DNA from: Caldithrix abyssi
Lineage (GTDB): Bacteria > Calditrichota > Calditrichia > Calditrichales > Calditrichaceae
DNA length: 35,700 bases
Direction: 5' to 3'
Assembly (NCBI GenBank): GCA_011369465.1
Contig: DRQG01000139.1
Span: 1-35,700 of the forward strand
Numbering within the stretch: the first letter of the stretch is position 1; every line of letters starts with the position of its first letter. The notes beneath the pieces were generated by a model, which was given only the letters and a program-made list of their open reading frames with translations, did not search any database and had not been told where the DNA came from. This document shows positions 24,935-34,003 of the stretch, in pieces. The translations under genes and the position numbers were made by a program.

Positions 24935-25570
24935 ATGACCTCATTTAAGAATTTGACGGTTCTGGATCATCCCCTCATTCAGCAAAAACTGTTTTACTTA
25001 CGGGATTATCGAACGAATAATTACAACTTCCGCACCATTTTAAACGAACTGGCCGGTTTAATGGTGTATGAAATCACACGTGATTTCCCTTTGGCCGAGC
25101 GCGAAGTAACCACGCCGCTGGAAAAAACCACCGGTTACGTGCTGGCCCGGCCCATAACCCTGGTACCCATTTTGAGAGCCGGATTGGGAATGTGTGACGG
25201 CATAATGAATCTGGTGCCGCAGGCCAGGGTAGGGCATCTGGGATTGTACAGGGATAAAAAGACCCTGCAGCCCGTGGAATATTACCGCAAATTTCCATCG
25301 GATCTGGAGAATTCGGACGTATTGGTCATCGATCCGATGCTGGCAACCGGCGGCAGCGCTGCGGCGGCTTTGGATTTTGTAAAGCAGGCCGGGGCGCGCT
25401 GGATTGCCTTTGTATGCCTGGTGGCCGCACCGGAGGGGGTACGTGTTCTGGAAGAGCGGCATCCCGACATACCCGTTTATACCGCCGCTTTAGACCGCGA
25501 ACTGAATGAGCATAAATATATTCTGCCCGGTCTGGGAGACGCGGGTGACCGTATTTACGGCACGGAATGA
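24935..25570 (+). CDS. upp: Uracil phosphoribosyltransferase
   Basis: Pyrimidine salvage enzyme converting uracil and PRPP to UMP, 211 residues, the usual length. Clear family marks are VPILRAGLGM, the PRPP-binding loop VLVIDPMLATGGSA, and the C-terminal uracil-binding GLGDAGDRIYGT. AGGA lies at normal distance before the ATG. It follows the acyltransferase by 21 bases and converges on the signalling operon; the 73 bases between the two stop codons show no convincing terminator. Confidence 0.96.
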   Translation: MTSFKNLTVLDHPLIQQKLFYLRDYRTNNYNFRTILNELAGLMVYEITRDFPLAEREVTTPLEKTTGYVLARPITLVPILRAGLGMCDGIMNLVPQARVGHLGLYRDKKTLQPVEYYRKFPSDLENSDVLVIDPMLATGGSAAAALDFVKQAGARWIAFVCLVAAPEGVRVLEERHPDIPVYTAALDRELNEHKYILPGLGDAGDRIYGTE

Positions 25571-25643
25571 CTTTGTTGCTTTGATTTTTTATTTGCGCAC
25601 TGTCTCTTAATCGGTTGGCTATTGGCGGCAATCGCGGCGGGAT

Positions 25644-27284
25644 TTAAGATAAACACACTTTGTTTCGACCGCTCTTTTTCGCTTTGTACAGAGCCTTATC
25701 GGCCAGCATCAAAAGCTCGCGGGAGTTGTCGGCGTCTTCCGGTAATGCAGCCACTCCGATACTAACGGTAATGGGGCAGCGCTGCGATGACGGTTTTTCC
25801 AGATCAAAGTTAAAACCTTCAATTTTTTTCCTCAACTTCTCGGCAATCTGAGCCGCTTCTTCTTTGGTTAAATGGGGCAGTATAACCGTAAACTCTTCAC
25901 CGCCGTAACGGGCCACAGTATCTGTTGTGCGGATATTCTCTTTGAGAATGGCAGCGATCGTCTTTAAAACACGGTCTCCTTCCAGATGACCGTGCGTATC
26001 GTTGAATTCTTTAAAATAATCCACATCGATCATCAAAAGAGAAAAAGGGTAATTGAAACGTTTGGTACGATTGGTTTCGCGTTCCAGCTCCTGAATAAAA
26101 TAGCGGTAATTATACACTCCGGTCAGCTCATCGTGCATAGCCTGCTTTTCACGGATGTGATATAGTTTCATCAGCCGTGCGTAAAGCAATATGTTCTCAT
26201 AAATAATCCCCATGGTTTGCATAAAAGATTTGAGAATGCGCACTTCGTACGTGGCGAAGGGAGTACCGGTGACGCCTTTGTCCATAAAAAACAAATATTG
26301 CTGGGATGGAGCGGGGGGCGAATCGATATCGCTGGCCTGGGAAATTTTGTATATGATCCGGGTCGCTTCCTGCTGCGTGCCCATATAGGAAAGATTGCCT
26401 ACCAGAAAAGAAGATGCAGACAGTTTACGGGCGAGGGTCAATAAAGATTTATCCAGAATCTCATTAATGTTTTTTATCCATAAGATACCATTCTCCCGTT
26501 TCAGGTATTGGAGGAAATCCGGCGATATTTTGAATTTAATCTTTTTTAGATTGGTCTCCGTTTCTCCCACATAAGAAAAGACTTCCAGACGCAGCGACTC
26601 CCGGTCGATTTTAAAAAAAATACACCGTTCGATGTGAAATCCTTCGGCAATTTTTTGCGGTAAAAGTTTTATTAACCGCTCAGGGTTGGTTTCCGTGCGT
26701 AGTTGGTTGGCCAGGTTGTTCAAATAAAACAGCCGGTCGTTATATTGGGAGAGCTGATCGTGCGATATTTCCAGTTCCCGATTCAGCTTGGTCAGATTGA
26801 TGTTCATCTGTTCCAGCTCGGTAATCTTTTTTTTGAGCCGACTGACCAGCTGAATGTTGTATTGCTGCAGGAAGTGCTTTTCATCTTCCTCCGGTACAAC
26901 GTCTTTGCGGCCGCTCAGGTATTCTTCTATTTTAAACAGGAATTCGGTCACGTTAATCGGTTTGGAAATATAGCCGTCGCAGCCGGCGGTGAGAACGATC
27001 TCTTTGGCGTTTTTCTGGGTCTCACCGGTGAGGGCGATGATGGGTGTGTCACGCAGCCCCGGCAGACTTTTCAGATGGGTGGTAACTTCGTATCCCTGCA
27101 TATCCGGCAAACGCAGATCAATCAGAATGAGATCCGGCTTGTGTTCCCTGGCCAGATGAATGCCCTCCAACCCGCGGGCGGCTTCCAGATAAATATATCC
27201 TTTATATCGTATAATATCCGCCATCAGAGTGCGGGCTTCGGGATCATCTTCGATATACAGAATTTTACGGGTTTTGCTGTTCAT
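25644..27284 (-). CDS. Receiver-GAF-GGDEF diguanylate cyclase
   Basis: A 546-residue response regulator that makes c-di-GMP. Residues 5-125 form a receiver domain with acidic D13-D14, phosphoacceptor D56 (LILIDLRLPDM), T86 and K108 (SKPIN). A coiled-coil-like stretch near 145-185 and a GAF-like domain (about 190-370) follow. The C-terminal GGDEF domain begins DELTGVYNYRYF, has the active-site RYGGEEF, and an RTTD inhibitory site five residues before GGEEF, so it is probably active and feedback-inhibited. No histidine kinase gene is in the window. It is the last gene of the signalling operon, 17 bases after the SpoIIE-phosphatase gene, so c-di-GMP synthesis is likely one output of that module. 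No EAL domain is present. Confidence 0.9.
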   Translation of the reverse strand: MNSKTRKILYIEDDPEARTLMADIIRYKGYIYLEAARGLEGIHLAREHKPDLILIDLRLPDMQGYEVTTHLKSLPGLRDTPIIALTGETQKNAKEIVLTAGCDGYISKPINVTEFLFKIEEYLSGRKDVVPEEDEKHFLQQYNIQLVSRLKKKITELEQMNINLTKLNRELEISHDQLSQYNDRLFYLNNLANQLRTETNPERLIKLLPQKIAEGFHIERCIFFKIDRESLRLEVFSYVGETETNLKKIKFKISPDFLQYLKRENGILWIKNINEILDKSLLTLARKLSASSFLVGNLSYMGTQQEATRIIYKISQASDIDSPPAPSQQYLFFMDKGVTGTPFATYEVRILKSFMQTMGIIYENILLYARLMKLYHIREKQAMHDELTGVYNYRYFIQELERETNRTKRFNYPFSLLMIDVDYFKEFNDTHGHLEGDRVLKTIAAILKENIRTTDTVARYGGEEFTVILPHLTKEEAAQIAEKLRKKIEGFNFDLEKPSSQRCPITVSIGVAALPEDADNSRELLMLADKALYKAKKSGRNKVCLS

Positions 27285-27301
27285 ATAAAGGCTCGTGTTG
27301 C

Positions 27302-29203
27302 CTATTCATGTTTGCATAAAACCAGGGTCATATCGTCGTCGGGAATATCCGCTTTTGCGAAATCCCGTACCGCTTCCAAAATAATGTTGCGTACTTCCTG
27401 TACGGGCAGCTTACGGTTTTTTCGGGCCAGTTCAATCAGCCGTTCTTCGCCGAATTCTTCTTCCCGATGATTCATCGCCTCCGTGATGCCGTCGGTATAG
27501 GCTACAAGAAAATCGCCCTGCTCAAACGGAATGCTTTCCTGCGTATAAATCTGATCGGCCAGAAAGCCTAAAACGATACCTCCTTTTTCCAATCGGAACA
27601 CCTGGCCGTTTGCTTTAATAAAAATTGGCGGATTGTGCCCAGCGTTGGTATAGATAAGCTCATTTTTCTCCGTGGAAATCAGTGCGAAAAAGAAGGATGC
27701 ATATTTCCCTTCTATGGTGCTTTCGTGTAAAAGGTTGTTCAGGCGGTACACGGTGTCGCATACGGTATAAAAGGTTACCTTCTGACTGCGCAAAGAAGCG
27801 AGGATCAAAGCCATCATCAATGCGGCCGGCGCTCCTTTTCCGGATACATCGCCAATGGCCACGCCCATGGTGGTAGAGTCATAGCGGATCAGATCGTACA
27901 AATCGCCGCTGACCAGTTTACTGGGCTGGTGGGATACGGAGATTTGCAGGTGTTCAAGGCGCGGAATACGCTGCACCAGCAAACGACGCTGTACGGCGCC
28001 GGCGTCCACCAACTCATGCTCGAGTTCCTTCTTAGCCAGATACACGTTAATTTGCCGGGCGTTATGGATAGCAATGGCCGCCTGGGTGGCAAATAATTTA
28101 AGCGTTTCCACCGTAGTCTGGTTAAAAAAATTGGGCTGATCGCTTTCCAGGCAGATAACGCCCATAACCTTGTTGTTGAAAATAAGAGGCACCGACAATT
28201 GGGATTGGGTTTGCGGACGGATCGCATAATAATGCTCGGCATTTTCCACATGGGGTAGCACGTGCGTTTTTCCGGTTTGCACTACCCAGCCGCAGGCGCC
28301 CTGCCCGATTTTTAAATGCAGTTTTTCCAAAGCTTCGGCGGGATATCCGTCGCTGCTTACCGTGAGCAGGTTTTCGCCGCGTTTATCAACCAGAAATACC
28401 GCCGCCGCATCATAGTTAATAAGCGATTTTAAGGAAATCAGTATAAAATCCAGCGTTCGTTTGGGGTTGAAGGAAGACAGTATTTTTTCGTTTACTTCGA
28501 ATAGTTTATGAATTTGGCGGTTGCGCTGTTCCAGATCGGCAAACAAAGCGGTGTTTTCCAGGATAAGCCCGGCTTTTTTCTGAATTTTTTCCAACAATCC
28601 CCGCGTTTCGGCATCCTTAAAAAGGATACAGCCATCGGGATAAAGTATGAGTAATGCGGCTATGCGGTTGTGCCCGGGAAACAGGAATAGCGCGTGCATA
28701 TTCTGTTTCAGAAAACGGTCGCGGACCGGTTTGTCGATCAAACTGTCCCTATGCAGGTCACGGGTTAGCTCGTCGGTTTGCTTTTTCTGGAATGGCAGAA
28801 GGGATATCTCCTCGGGAAAATCGTAAGGCCGTTCCTTGTCAGAGAACTTCACCAGATGGTACTTATCATTTTGCAAAATATAATAGGCCCAGGGCCGTTC
28901 ACGGAATAACCTGTCGAAGGCTGTTAACAAAGCCTGGCGCACTTCTGAATAACGGATAGTCTGGTTCAGATATGAATTCAAATCCTGTAGTATTTGGATG
29001 GCGTCGTTTAAGCGCATATACCTCTTGCTGCGCAGTAATTTACGTATCAGCCGCCGTGCCGGTTTTTGCCACAATCCGAGGACGATGCCAAAGCTGAGTA
29101 CAACCGGCAACCAGGGCCAATTAAAGACGGCAAACGAGATGTAAAAATAACCGAAATAGATGACAAGGATAACAAATGATCCGGAATAGCGAAAATTGTG
29201 CAC
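27302..29203 (-). CDS. Membrane-anchored GAF-SpoIIE (PP2C-type) phosphatase
   Basis: A 633-residue serine phosphatase of the RsbU/SpoIIE group. Two short hydrophobic segments (about 9-27 and 30-44) anchor it. A GAF-like region (about 80-215) and a clearer GAF domain (about 240-385, ending ATQAAIAIHNAR) precede the phosphatase. Metal-site motifs are VSGDLYD (432), GDVSGKG (451-457), NAGHNPP, YTDGITEA and DDDMTLV; the first has SGD where GGD is usual, but the Asp is kept. The start is GTG with GGAG eight bases before it. It probably dephosphorylates a STAS-domain protein such as the one encoded two genes upstream in the operon. Confidence 0.88.
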   Translation of the reverse strand: MHNFRYSGSFVILVIYFGYFYISFAVFNWPWLPVVLSFGIVLGLWQKPARRLIRKLLRSKRYMRLNDAIQILQDLNSYLNQTIRYSEVRQALLTAFDRLFRERPWAYYILQNDKYHLVKFSDKERPYDFPEEISLLPFQKKQTDELTRDLHRDSLIDKPVRDRFLKQNMHALFLFPGHNRIAALLILYPDGCILFKDAETRGLLEKIQKKAGLILENTALFADLEQRNRQIHKLFEVNEKILSSFNPKRTLDFILISLKSLINYDAAAVFLVDKRGENLLTVSSDGYPAEALEKLHLKIGQGACGWVVQTGKTHVLPHVENAEHYYAIRPQTQSQLSVPLIFNNKVMGVICLESDQPNFFNQTTVETLKLFATQAAIAIHNARQINVYLAKKELEHELVDAGAVQRRLLVQRIPRLEHLQISVSHQPSKLVSGDLYDLIRYDSTTMGVAIGDVSGKGAPAALMMALILASLRSQKVTFYTVCDTVYRLNNLLHESTIEGKYASFFFALISTEKNELIYTNAGHNPPIFIKANGQVFRLEKGGIVLGFLADQIYTQESIPFEQGDFLVAYTDGITEAMNHREEEFGEERLIELARKNRKLPVQEVRNIILEAVRDFAKADIPDDDMTLVLCKHE

Positions 29204-29267
29204 TGGTATTTCTCCGTTTAACGTTCACGCCCTCGAAAAAGCAATATATATAAATGCAGGATGGGAT

Positions 29268-31037
29268 TCAACGTTCCCTTTTTAGTGTAAGGATGGTAAT
29301 ATCGTCGGATTGAGTGAGATGTCCTTCGGTAAAGCGGGTGAGCTGGTCGATGAGCCGGCGGTTTATTTCTTCGGAATGGTTATCTTTAAAATTCTCCCGG
29401 AGAAAGCGAATCAGTCTCTTCTCTTCGAATTCATTGTAGTTAGGATCCATGGCTTCGGTTACGCCGTCGGTAAACATCATTATGCCCTCGTGCGCATCCA
29501 GCCGGCCGCGACCGGTTTCATAGGTAACGTCCGGCATCATGCCCAAAATAATACCGCCGTCATACAGGGTTGTATAGCTGCCGTCGGGACGAAAATGGTA
29601 CGGCGGGTTGTGCCCCGCGTTCACGAATTCGTAGGAACCGCTGGGCAGGTGCAGTTTTAAGATAAAAAAAGTAATATATCTATCAATACTGGTGTTTTTA
29701 TGGATGAGGTGATTCAATTTGCCCGTAATCTGGCTGAGTGAATATTGTTCGGTAGCCAATGTGTGCAACGCAGCCTGCAGGTTGGACATCAACAGCGAAG
29801 CCGGCATCCCCTTACCGGAAACATCGGCTATGGTGAAAATACATTCTTCGTCGCCCGTAACAATAATATCGAAATAATCGCCGCCCACCTGTTTACTGGG
29901 CAGGTTTAAACCATGGATATCATAGCCGGGAATCTCGGGCATCGCGGCAGGCAACAGCTTTTCCTGGATGCCCCGCGCCATATTCAATTCCTCTTCCAGA
30001 CGCTTCTTCTCCAGCGTTTCCTGAAAAAGACGGGCATTTTCCAGTGAGATGATGGTCATGTTGCCGAAGGTAGCCAGAAAATCCATTTCCGATTGGGTGA
30101 AATCCTGTTGATTCATTTTGGGGCCGATAAAAATATAACCCTCGTTTTTATCCTGCATAACCAAAGGCACAATGACCCGAATACCCGCTTCATGACAAAA
30201 ACCGTAGCGCGCATCGTCTTCTTCAATTTTAACGGGCGCCGACAATCCCTCAAGGGCGGCACATTGCCGCATAAATGATTCCAGCTTATCTTCGGCGAAA
30301 ACCGATCCCTTTTTGAAAATGATTTGTAATTGATCCTCCTCCCGTAACATCACAAAAAAACGATTGACCAGTAATTGCCCCATCAGAGAATAGGATACCT
30401 GCTTTAATATCTCTTCTTTGTCGAAAATGCGGTTCAGCTCTTTCCCGATTTCGAAAAGCGTGTTTAACTCCTGGATTTTTTTGTCCAGTTCACGATTGAC
30501 CCGATTCAGCTCTTCGTAATTTCTGGCGTTTTCCAGGGCCTGTACGGCGATATTGGCCAGGGAAGAGAGAAACTCGATCTCATCCTGTACAAATTCTTCT
30601 TTGGTGAGTTTGGGCCCTAAGCCGAATAACCCGCGGAAATCTTTGTTGGAAATAAGCGGAATCAGCAGCTCAATTTTGTACTCGCGCAGAATACGGGCCC
30701 ATTCATCATCATTCTTATACGACTGAAGCAAAACAGGGTGCTGCGGCGGATTGTTGATGTGGATTTTTTTCCCGATAATGGATAACGGCAGACCTTTGGC
30801 GCTGGCGATGTTGTACTCATAGCGCTCTTCTTCAAAAAGCACCATACCGCGGGAAATCATCATACGGCCCATAGGCACCAGCAGTATGGTATCCAGAATG
30901 GATTTTAAGTTAAGGGATGAGTTAAGGGTCTGGCTGATTTCAAACAGTGCGGACAGCTCGATAAGTTTTTTATCCAGCCGGTCGTTTTCGGCAATTTCGC
31001 CGTGTCTGGCTTTAAAACTGTTCAGATAGTGCGGCAT
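29268..31037 (-). CDS. Soluble double-GAF SpoIIE (PP2C-type) phosphatase
   Basis: A 589-residue cytoplasmic phosphatase. Two GAF domains lie at about 25-172 and 190-337; each begins with a LFEI helix and ends with a LENAR helix. The SpoIIE domain has LLPAAMPEIPG, QVGGDYFD (D387), IADVSGKGMPAS (405-410), NAGHNPP, FTDGVTEA (D524) and SDDITIL (578-579), a complete metal-binding set. No membrane segment is present. Its ATG follows the stop of the RsbW-like kinase gene by one base, so the two are translated together. The likely substrate is the phosphorylated STAS protein of this operon. The GAF ligands cannot be told from sequence. Confidence 0.9.
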   Translation of the reverse strand: MPHYLNSFKARHGEIAENDRLDKKLIELSALFEISQTLNSSLNLKSILDTILLVPMGRMMISRGMVLFEEERYEYNIASAKGLPLSIIGKKIHINNPPQHPVLLQSYKNDDEWARILREYKIELLIPLISNKDFRGLFGLGPKLTKEEFVQDEIEFLSSLANIAVQALENARNYEELNRVNRELDKKIQELNTLFEIGKELNRIFDKEEILKQVSYSLMGQLLVNRFFVMLREEDQLQIIFKKGSVFAEDKLESFMRQCAALEGLSAPVKIEEDDARYGFCHEAGIRVIVPLVMQDKNEGYIFIGPKMNQQDFTQSEMDFLATFGNMTIISLENARLFQETLEKKRLEEELNMARGIQEKLLPAAMPEIPGYDIHGLNLPSKQVGGDYFDIIVTGDEECIFTIADVSGKGMPASLLMSNLQAALHTLATEQYSLSQITGKLNHLIHKNTSIDRYITFFILKLHLPSGSYEFVNAGHNPPYHFRPDGSYTTLYDGGIILGMMPDVTYETGRGRLDAHEGIMMFTDGVTEAMDPNYNEFEEKRLIRFLRENFKDNHSEEINRRLIDQLTRFTEGHLTQSDDITILTLKRER

Positions 31038-31038
31038 A

Positions 31039-31485
31039 TTAGGCAGTTTTTTTTCTTTTATACTTCGTTAACGTAACCGTGTTCTTTTTAGTCGGATTAA
31101 ACCGGAACTCTACATCGTCCATCAAAGAGCGCATTAAATGGATACCCAGCCCTCCGCGTTTGGAAGACTGTACGTATGCTTTCAGATCGGGTTTGGGAAG
31201 GGCTTCGGGTTCAAACCCTTTGCCTGTATCGCTGATGCGAATCTGTATTTTATCGGAGTCCAGCAGCACACGGATATCTATTTTGCGGCGACGATTGTTG
31301 TTATAGGCATGTCGGATCACATTGGTGCAGGCCTCATCCACAGCCAATTCTATCTGTCCGGCAACTTCTTCTTCAAACCCGGCCTTTATGGCCAGTTTGT
31401 GCACAAAATCGCGGACGATCTCCAGGTTTTCCGTTGCGGCCGCTATTTTAAGATTATATGTAAGTGCTGTTCTTTTTTTCATCAT
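31039..31485 (-). CDS. RsbW/SpoIIAB-like anti-sigma or switch kinase
   Basis: A 148-residue GHKL ATPase-type serine kinase. In partner switching such proteins phosphorylate a STAS antagonist and bind an alternative partner, often a sigma factor. The N-box is ELAVDEACTNVIRHAY (N55), followed by the G1 box ISDTGKGFEP (D86) and the G2 box KRGGLGIHLMRS. It begins ATGATG with AGG five bases before. It lies between the STAS gene (40 bases upstream) and a SpoIIE phosphatase (one base downstream). No sigma factor gene is present, so its bound partner is unknown. Confidence 0.9.
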   Translation of the reverse strand: MMKKRTALTYNLKIAAATENLEIVRDFVHKLAIKAGFEEEVAGQIELAVDEACTNVIRHAYNNNRRRKIDIRVLLDSDKIQIRISDTGKGFEPEALPKPDLKAYVQSSKRGGLGIHLMRSLMDDVEFRFNPTKKNTVTLTKYKRKKTA

Positions 31486-31525
31486 ATACCTAATGATTAA
31501 ATTCGAAAAGTAAAGGAAAAAGTTT

Positions 31526-31879
31526 CTATTGGGCCGAATTAAACTTGTTTAAAGCCTCTTGTTCATCCTCACAAATATCAAATAAAGCCGGAAAACCCAG
31601 TAAATCGAATACTTTGTACACTTTGGGCGAAAGATTGGAAATTTTGATATCGCCGCCTTTTTCCCTTATTTCTTCGATAAAGCCCATAAACACCCCCAAT
31701 CCGGCAGAGCTGATATAGTCCAGGTCCTTAAGGTTCACGGTAATTTTATAGCGGTCTTCTTTTAAAAGGTCTTGCAGGGCATTTTCGAACCTGTTTACCG
31801 TATGGGCGTCCAGAAAGCCGGACAGGTGTAATACGGACACTTCATTTTTATCGCTGCGAGAAATATCGAACCCGCTCAT
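31526..31879 (-). CDS. STAS-domain anti-sigma factor antagonist
   Basis: A 117-residue RsbV/SpoIIAA-like protein that in its dephosphorylated form binds and inhibits the partner kinase. The STAS fold is clear: LHLSGFLDAHTVNRFE, KITVNLKDLDYISSAG, then LSPKVYKVFDLLGF. Ser57 or Ser58 in SSAGLGVF is the expected phosphosite. A strong GGAGG Shine-Dalgarno precedes the ATG, so it may be made in excess over its kinase, as partner switches often require. It is the probable substrate of the RsbW-like kinase next door and of the three SpoIIE phosphatases of this operon. Confidence 0.93.
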   Translation of the reverse strand: MSGFDISRSDKNEVSVLHLSGFLDAHTVNRFENALQDLLKEDRYKITVNLKDLDYISSAGLGVFMGFIEEIREKGGDIKISNLSPKVYKVFDLLGFPALFDICEDEQEALNKFNSAQ

Positions 31880-31909
31880 TCAAACCTCCAAAGGTTGTAT
31901 GGATGTATT

Positions 31910-34003
31910 TTATTTTTCCTTTATCTTTACCAGCACCAATGTCAGATCGTCGTGCAGATTGTTACCGTCCAGAAAACGGAGTATCTCATCTATGATGGCG
32001 TCCTTTAACTCAGGAGCCGTTAAATGATTGTTTTGTCGTATAATGTCGCATAGGCGATCCTCGCCGAATTCTTCGTTATCCCGGTTTCGGGCCTCGGAAA
32101 GGCCGTCGGTGTAAAAAACAAAAATATCGCCGCTTTGCATGGCCACGTGCTGTTCAGCCAGTTTTTCACTGAAAATGGGACCGCTGTCCAACCCTATGGC
32201 AATGCCCGGCGGCTGCAGTACGGAAATCTTTTCATCCTGTGCATTGTAGTAGATGACCGGGCAATGTCCGGCCCGAGCAAATTTAAAAACATTTGTTTTA
32301 AAATCAAATTGAGCTGCCAGCAGGCTTATAAAGGATTTGCGTTCCATGGACTGGTAGAGGATCGAGTTGGTTTCGGACAGAATTTCTTTTGGCGACTGAT
32401 ACATACGGGCCACGGACTGAATGATGCCTTTGGTTTCCGCCATATAAAAGGCCGCTGAGGTTCCTTTTCCGCTTACATCGCCAATAGCCACACCGAGTCG
32501 ATGATCGCTGAGATTGTAAAAGTCAAAATAGTCGCCGCCCACCTCGTAAGCGGTGATGGTGAGCGTGTCCACCTCCGCCGAGCCGAAGGTCGGAATGGAT
32601 TGAGGTAAAAGACGCATCTGTACTTCGCGGGCGATCTGCAATTCTTTTTCCATCCGTTCCCGCTCGAGGGATACTTTCATCAAATAGGCGTTCTCTATGG
32701 CAATAGCCGCCTGATTGGCATAGGCCTCCAGCATATTTACATCATCGGGGTCGAAACCGAAGGGCGCGGTTTTGGCGGCAAAAAGAATTCCCAGGCTGCC
32801 CCCTTTACTGTTTTTTAACGGCACACCGACCAATGAACCGATCTTTGGCAAAATGTCCACAATGGGATGATTGAATGATTCTTTGGATGTATCGTTGATA
32901 ACAATGGAAGTCTGATTTTCCGAGAACAAGGCAACGCTGTTCTGATTTTCAAGACGGTTGTTCAATTCTTCTATCTTTTTTGCATCCAGATTGGTGGAGG
33001 CCGTAACCGAAAGCTTTTGGTGATCCGTATCCAGATATTCCAGCCAGGTGTAATTTGATTCGATAACCTCCGACGTCAGGTCGGTTACCTTTTGTACCAG
33101 TTTATGTAAATCGTGTTCGGCGGAGATGGTACGGCTCAGGTTATGCAGGGAGGATACTTCCTTCATTTTGCGGTCGAAAGCCCGGGCCGTGGGGATATGG
33201 CGCATCAGATTCAGACCGGTAAACAGCGCGTAGAATACTAAAAACAACCAGGCCATATTGGCAAAGGCGCCCAAAGCCAGGCTGTACGACGGCACGGCCT
33301 CATTGATTACCAGATCGAAGAGCAAAAATACAAACCAGACAACGACCGATACGGCCAGAAAATAGGTATATTTTTCTTTTCGGGAAAGATACGTTACCCA
33401 GGCATTGCGGGTGGCCAGCATAACGCTGAATGCAATCGTTACCGCATAGGGTATATTGTTGAACAGGGCGGTGCCGCTAAATTGGAAGTCGAGCGGGATT
33501 TCGAACAGAACAGTAAAAAAAATACTTACCGCCGCGCTAACGAGCGCAATATAGATATAGAGCGTGGTGTATTTTTTATATTTATAGTAAATCAGGTTTT
33601 TGATTACGATCAATAAAGGCGTTAAAAATATTATGGCCGCCATAGATAATAAAAAGGCATAAAAAACACTCCCGAGCGTTTCGGCCTGGGGTGGAAAGGT
33701 GGAATGTGAAAATGACGGATTAAGCAAATAATGGGCGATCAGGTAAAAAATGTAAAAAGAAGCCAGCAGCTTTAAAAATAATAATAAATTCGGCTGCACC
33801 CGTCTTTCGCTGTAAAAGGAGCGCGTTTTCAGAAAAAGAAAATACAGGATAAGTACGGCTATGGATAAAGCTTCGTGAATGTATCCCCACAGGCGGATTT
33901 CCAGTGCGGTGTAAAATTCGAGTACATCATACGACAAGGTGATGAGACTCAGTACACCGGCTGCAAGCAGTAACAGTTGTGCTGGAATACGCAGCTTCTT
34001 CAT
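31910..34003 (-). CDS. Multi-pass membrane GAF-SpoIIE (PP2C-type) phosphatase
   Basis: A 697-residue inner-membrane phosphatase. About eight hydrophobic helices fill residues 8-267 (near 8-25, 42-60, 73-93, 111-137, 147-170, 182-198, 212-235 and 243-267). A GAF domain follows at about 290-440, ending ANQAAIAIENAYL. The SpoIIE domain has LLPQSIPTFG, YEVGGDYFD (489-491), GDVSGKG (508-514), RAGHCPVI, YTDGLSEA and DDLTLVLV. The usual AGHNPP reads AGHCP; other key residues are kept. Its ATG overlaps the stop of the upstream lipoprotein gene (ATGA), which suggests the membrane part senses or contacts that lipoprotein. The STAS gene follows 30 bases downstream. Confidence 0.9.
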   Translation of the reverse strand: MKKLRIPAQLLLLAAGVLSLITLSYDVLEFYTALEIRLWGYIHEALSIAVLILYFLFLKTRSFYSERRVQPNLLLFLKLLASFYIFYLIAHYLLNPSFSHSTFPPQAETLGSVFYAFLLSMAAIIFLTPLLIVIKNLIYYKYKKYTTLYIYIALVSAAVSIFFTVLFEIPLDFQFSGTALFNNIPYAVTIAFSVMLATRNAWVTYLSRKEKYTYFLAVSVVVWFVFLLFDLVINEAVPSYSLALGAFANMAWLFLVFYALFTGLNLMRHIPTARAFDRKMKEVSSLHNLSRTISAEHDLHKLVQKVTDLTSEVIESNYTWLEYLDTDHQKLSVTASTNLDAKKIEELNNRLENQNSVALFSENQTSIVINDTSKESFNHPIVDILPKIGSLVGVPLKNSKGGSLGILFAAKTAPFGFDPDDVNMLEAYANQAAIAIENAYLMKVSLERERMEKELQIAREVQMRLLPQSIPTFGSAEVDTLTITAYEVGGDYFDFYNLSDHRLGVAIGDVSGKGTSAAFYMAETKGIIQSVARMYQSPKEILSETNSILYQSMERKSFISLLAAQFDFKTNVFKFARAGHCPVIYYNAQDEKISVLQPPGIAIGLDSGPIFSEKLAEQHVAMQSGDIFVFYTDGLSEARNRDNEEFGEDRLCDIIRQNNHLTAPELKDAIIDEILRFLDGNNLHDDLTLVLVKIKEK

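Noticed and set aside
25571-25643. Bidirectional terminator between upp and the diguanylate cyclase gene
   Set aside because: No convincing stem with a T-run could be found by eye in the 73 bases.
26703-27470. Long open frame on the + strand, 255 codons, across the receiver-GGDEF gene and the end of the neighbouring phosphatase gene
   Set aside because: It is antisense to two clearly homologous proteins and matches no family; it is a by-product of their codon bias.
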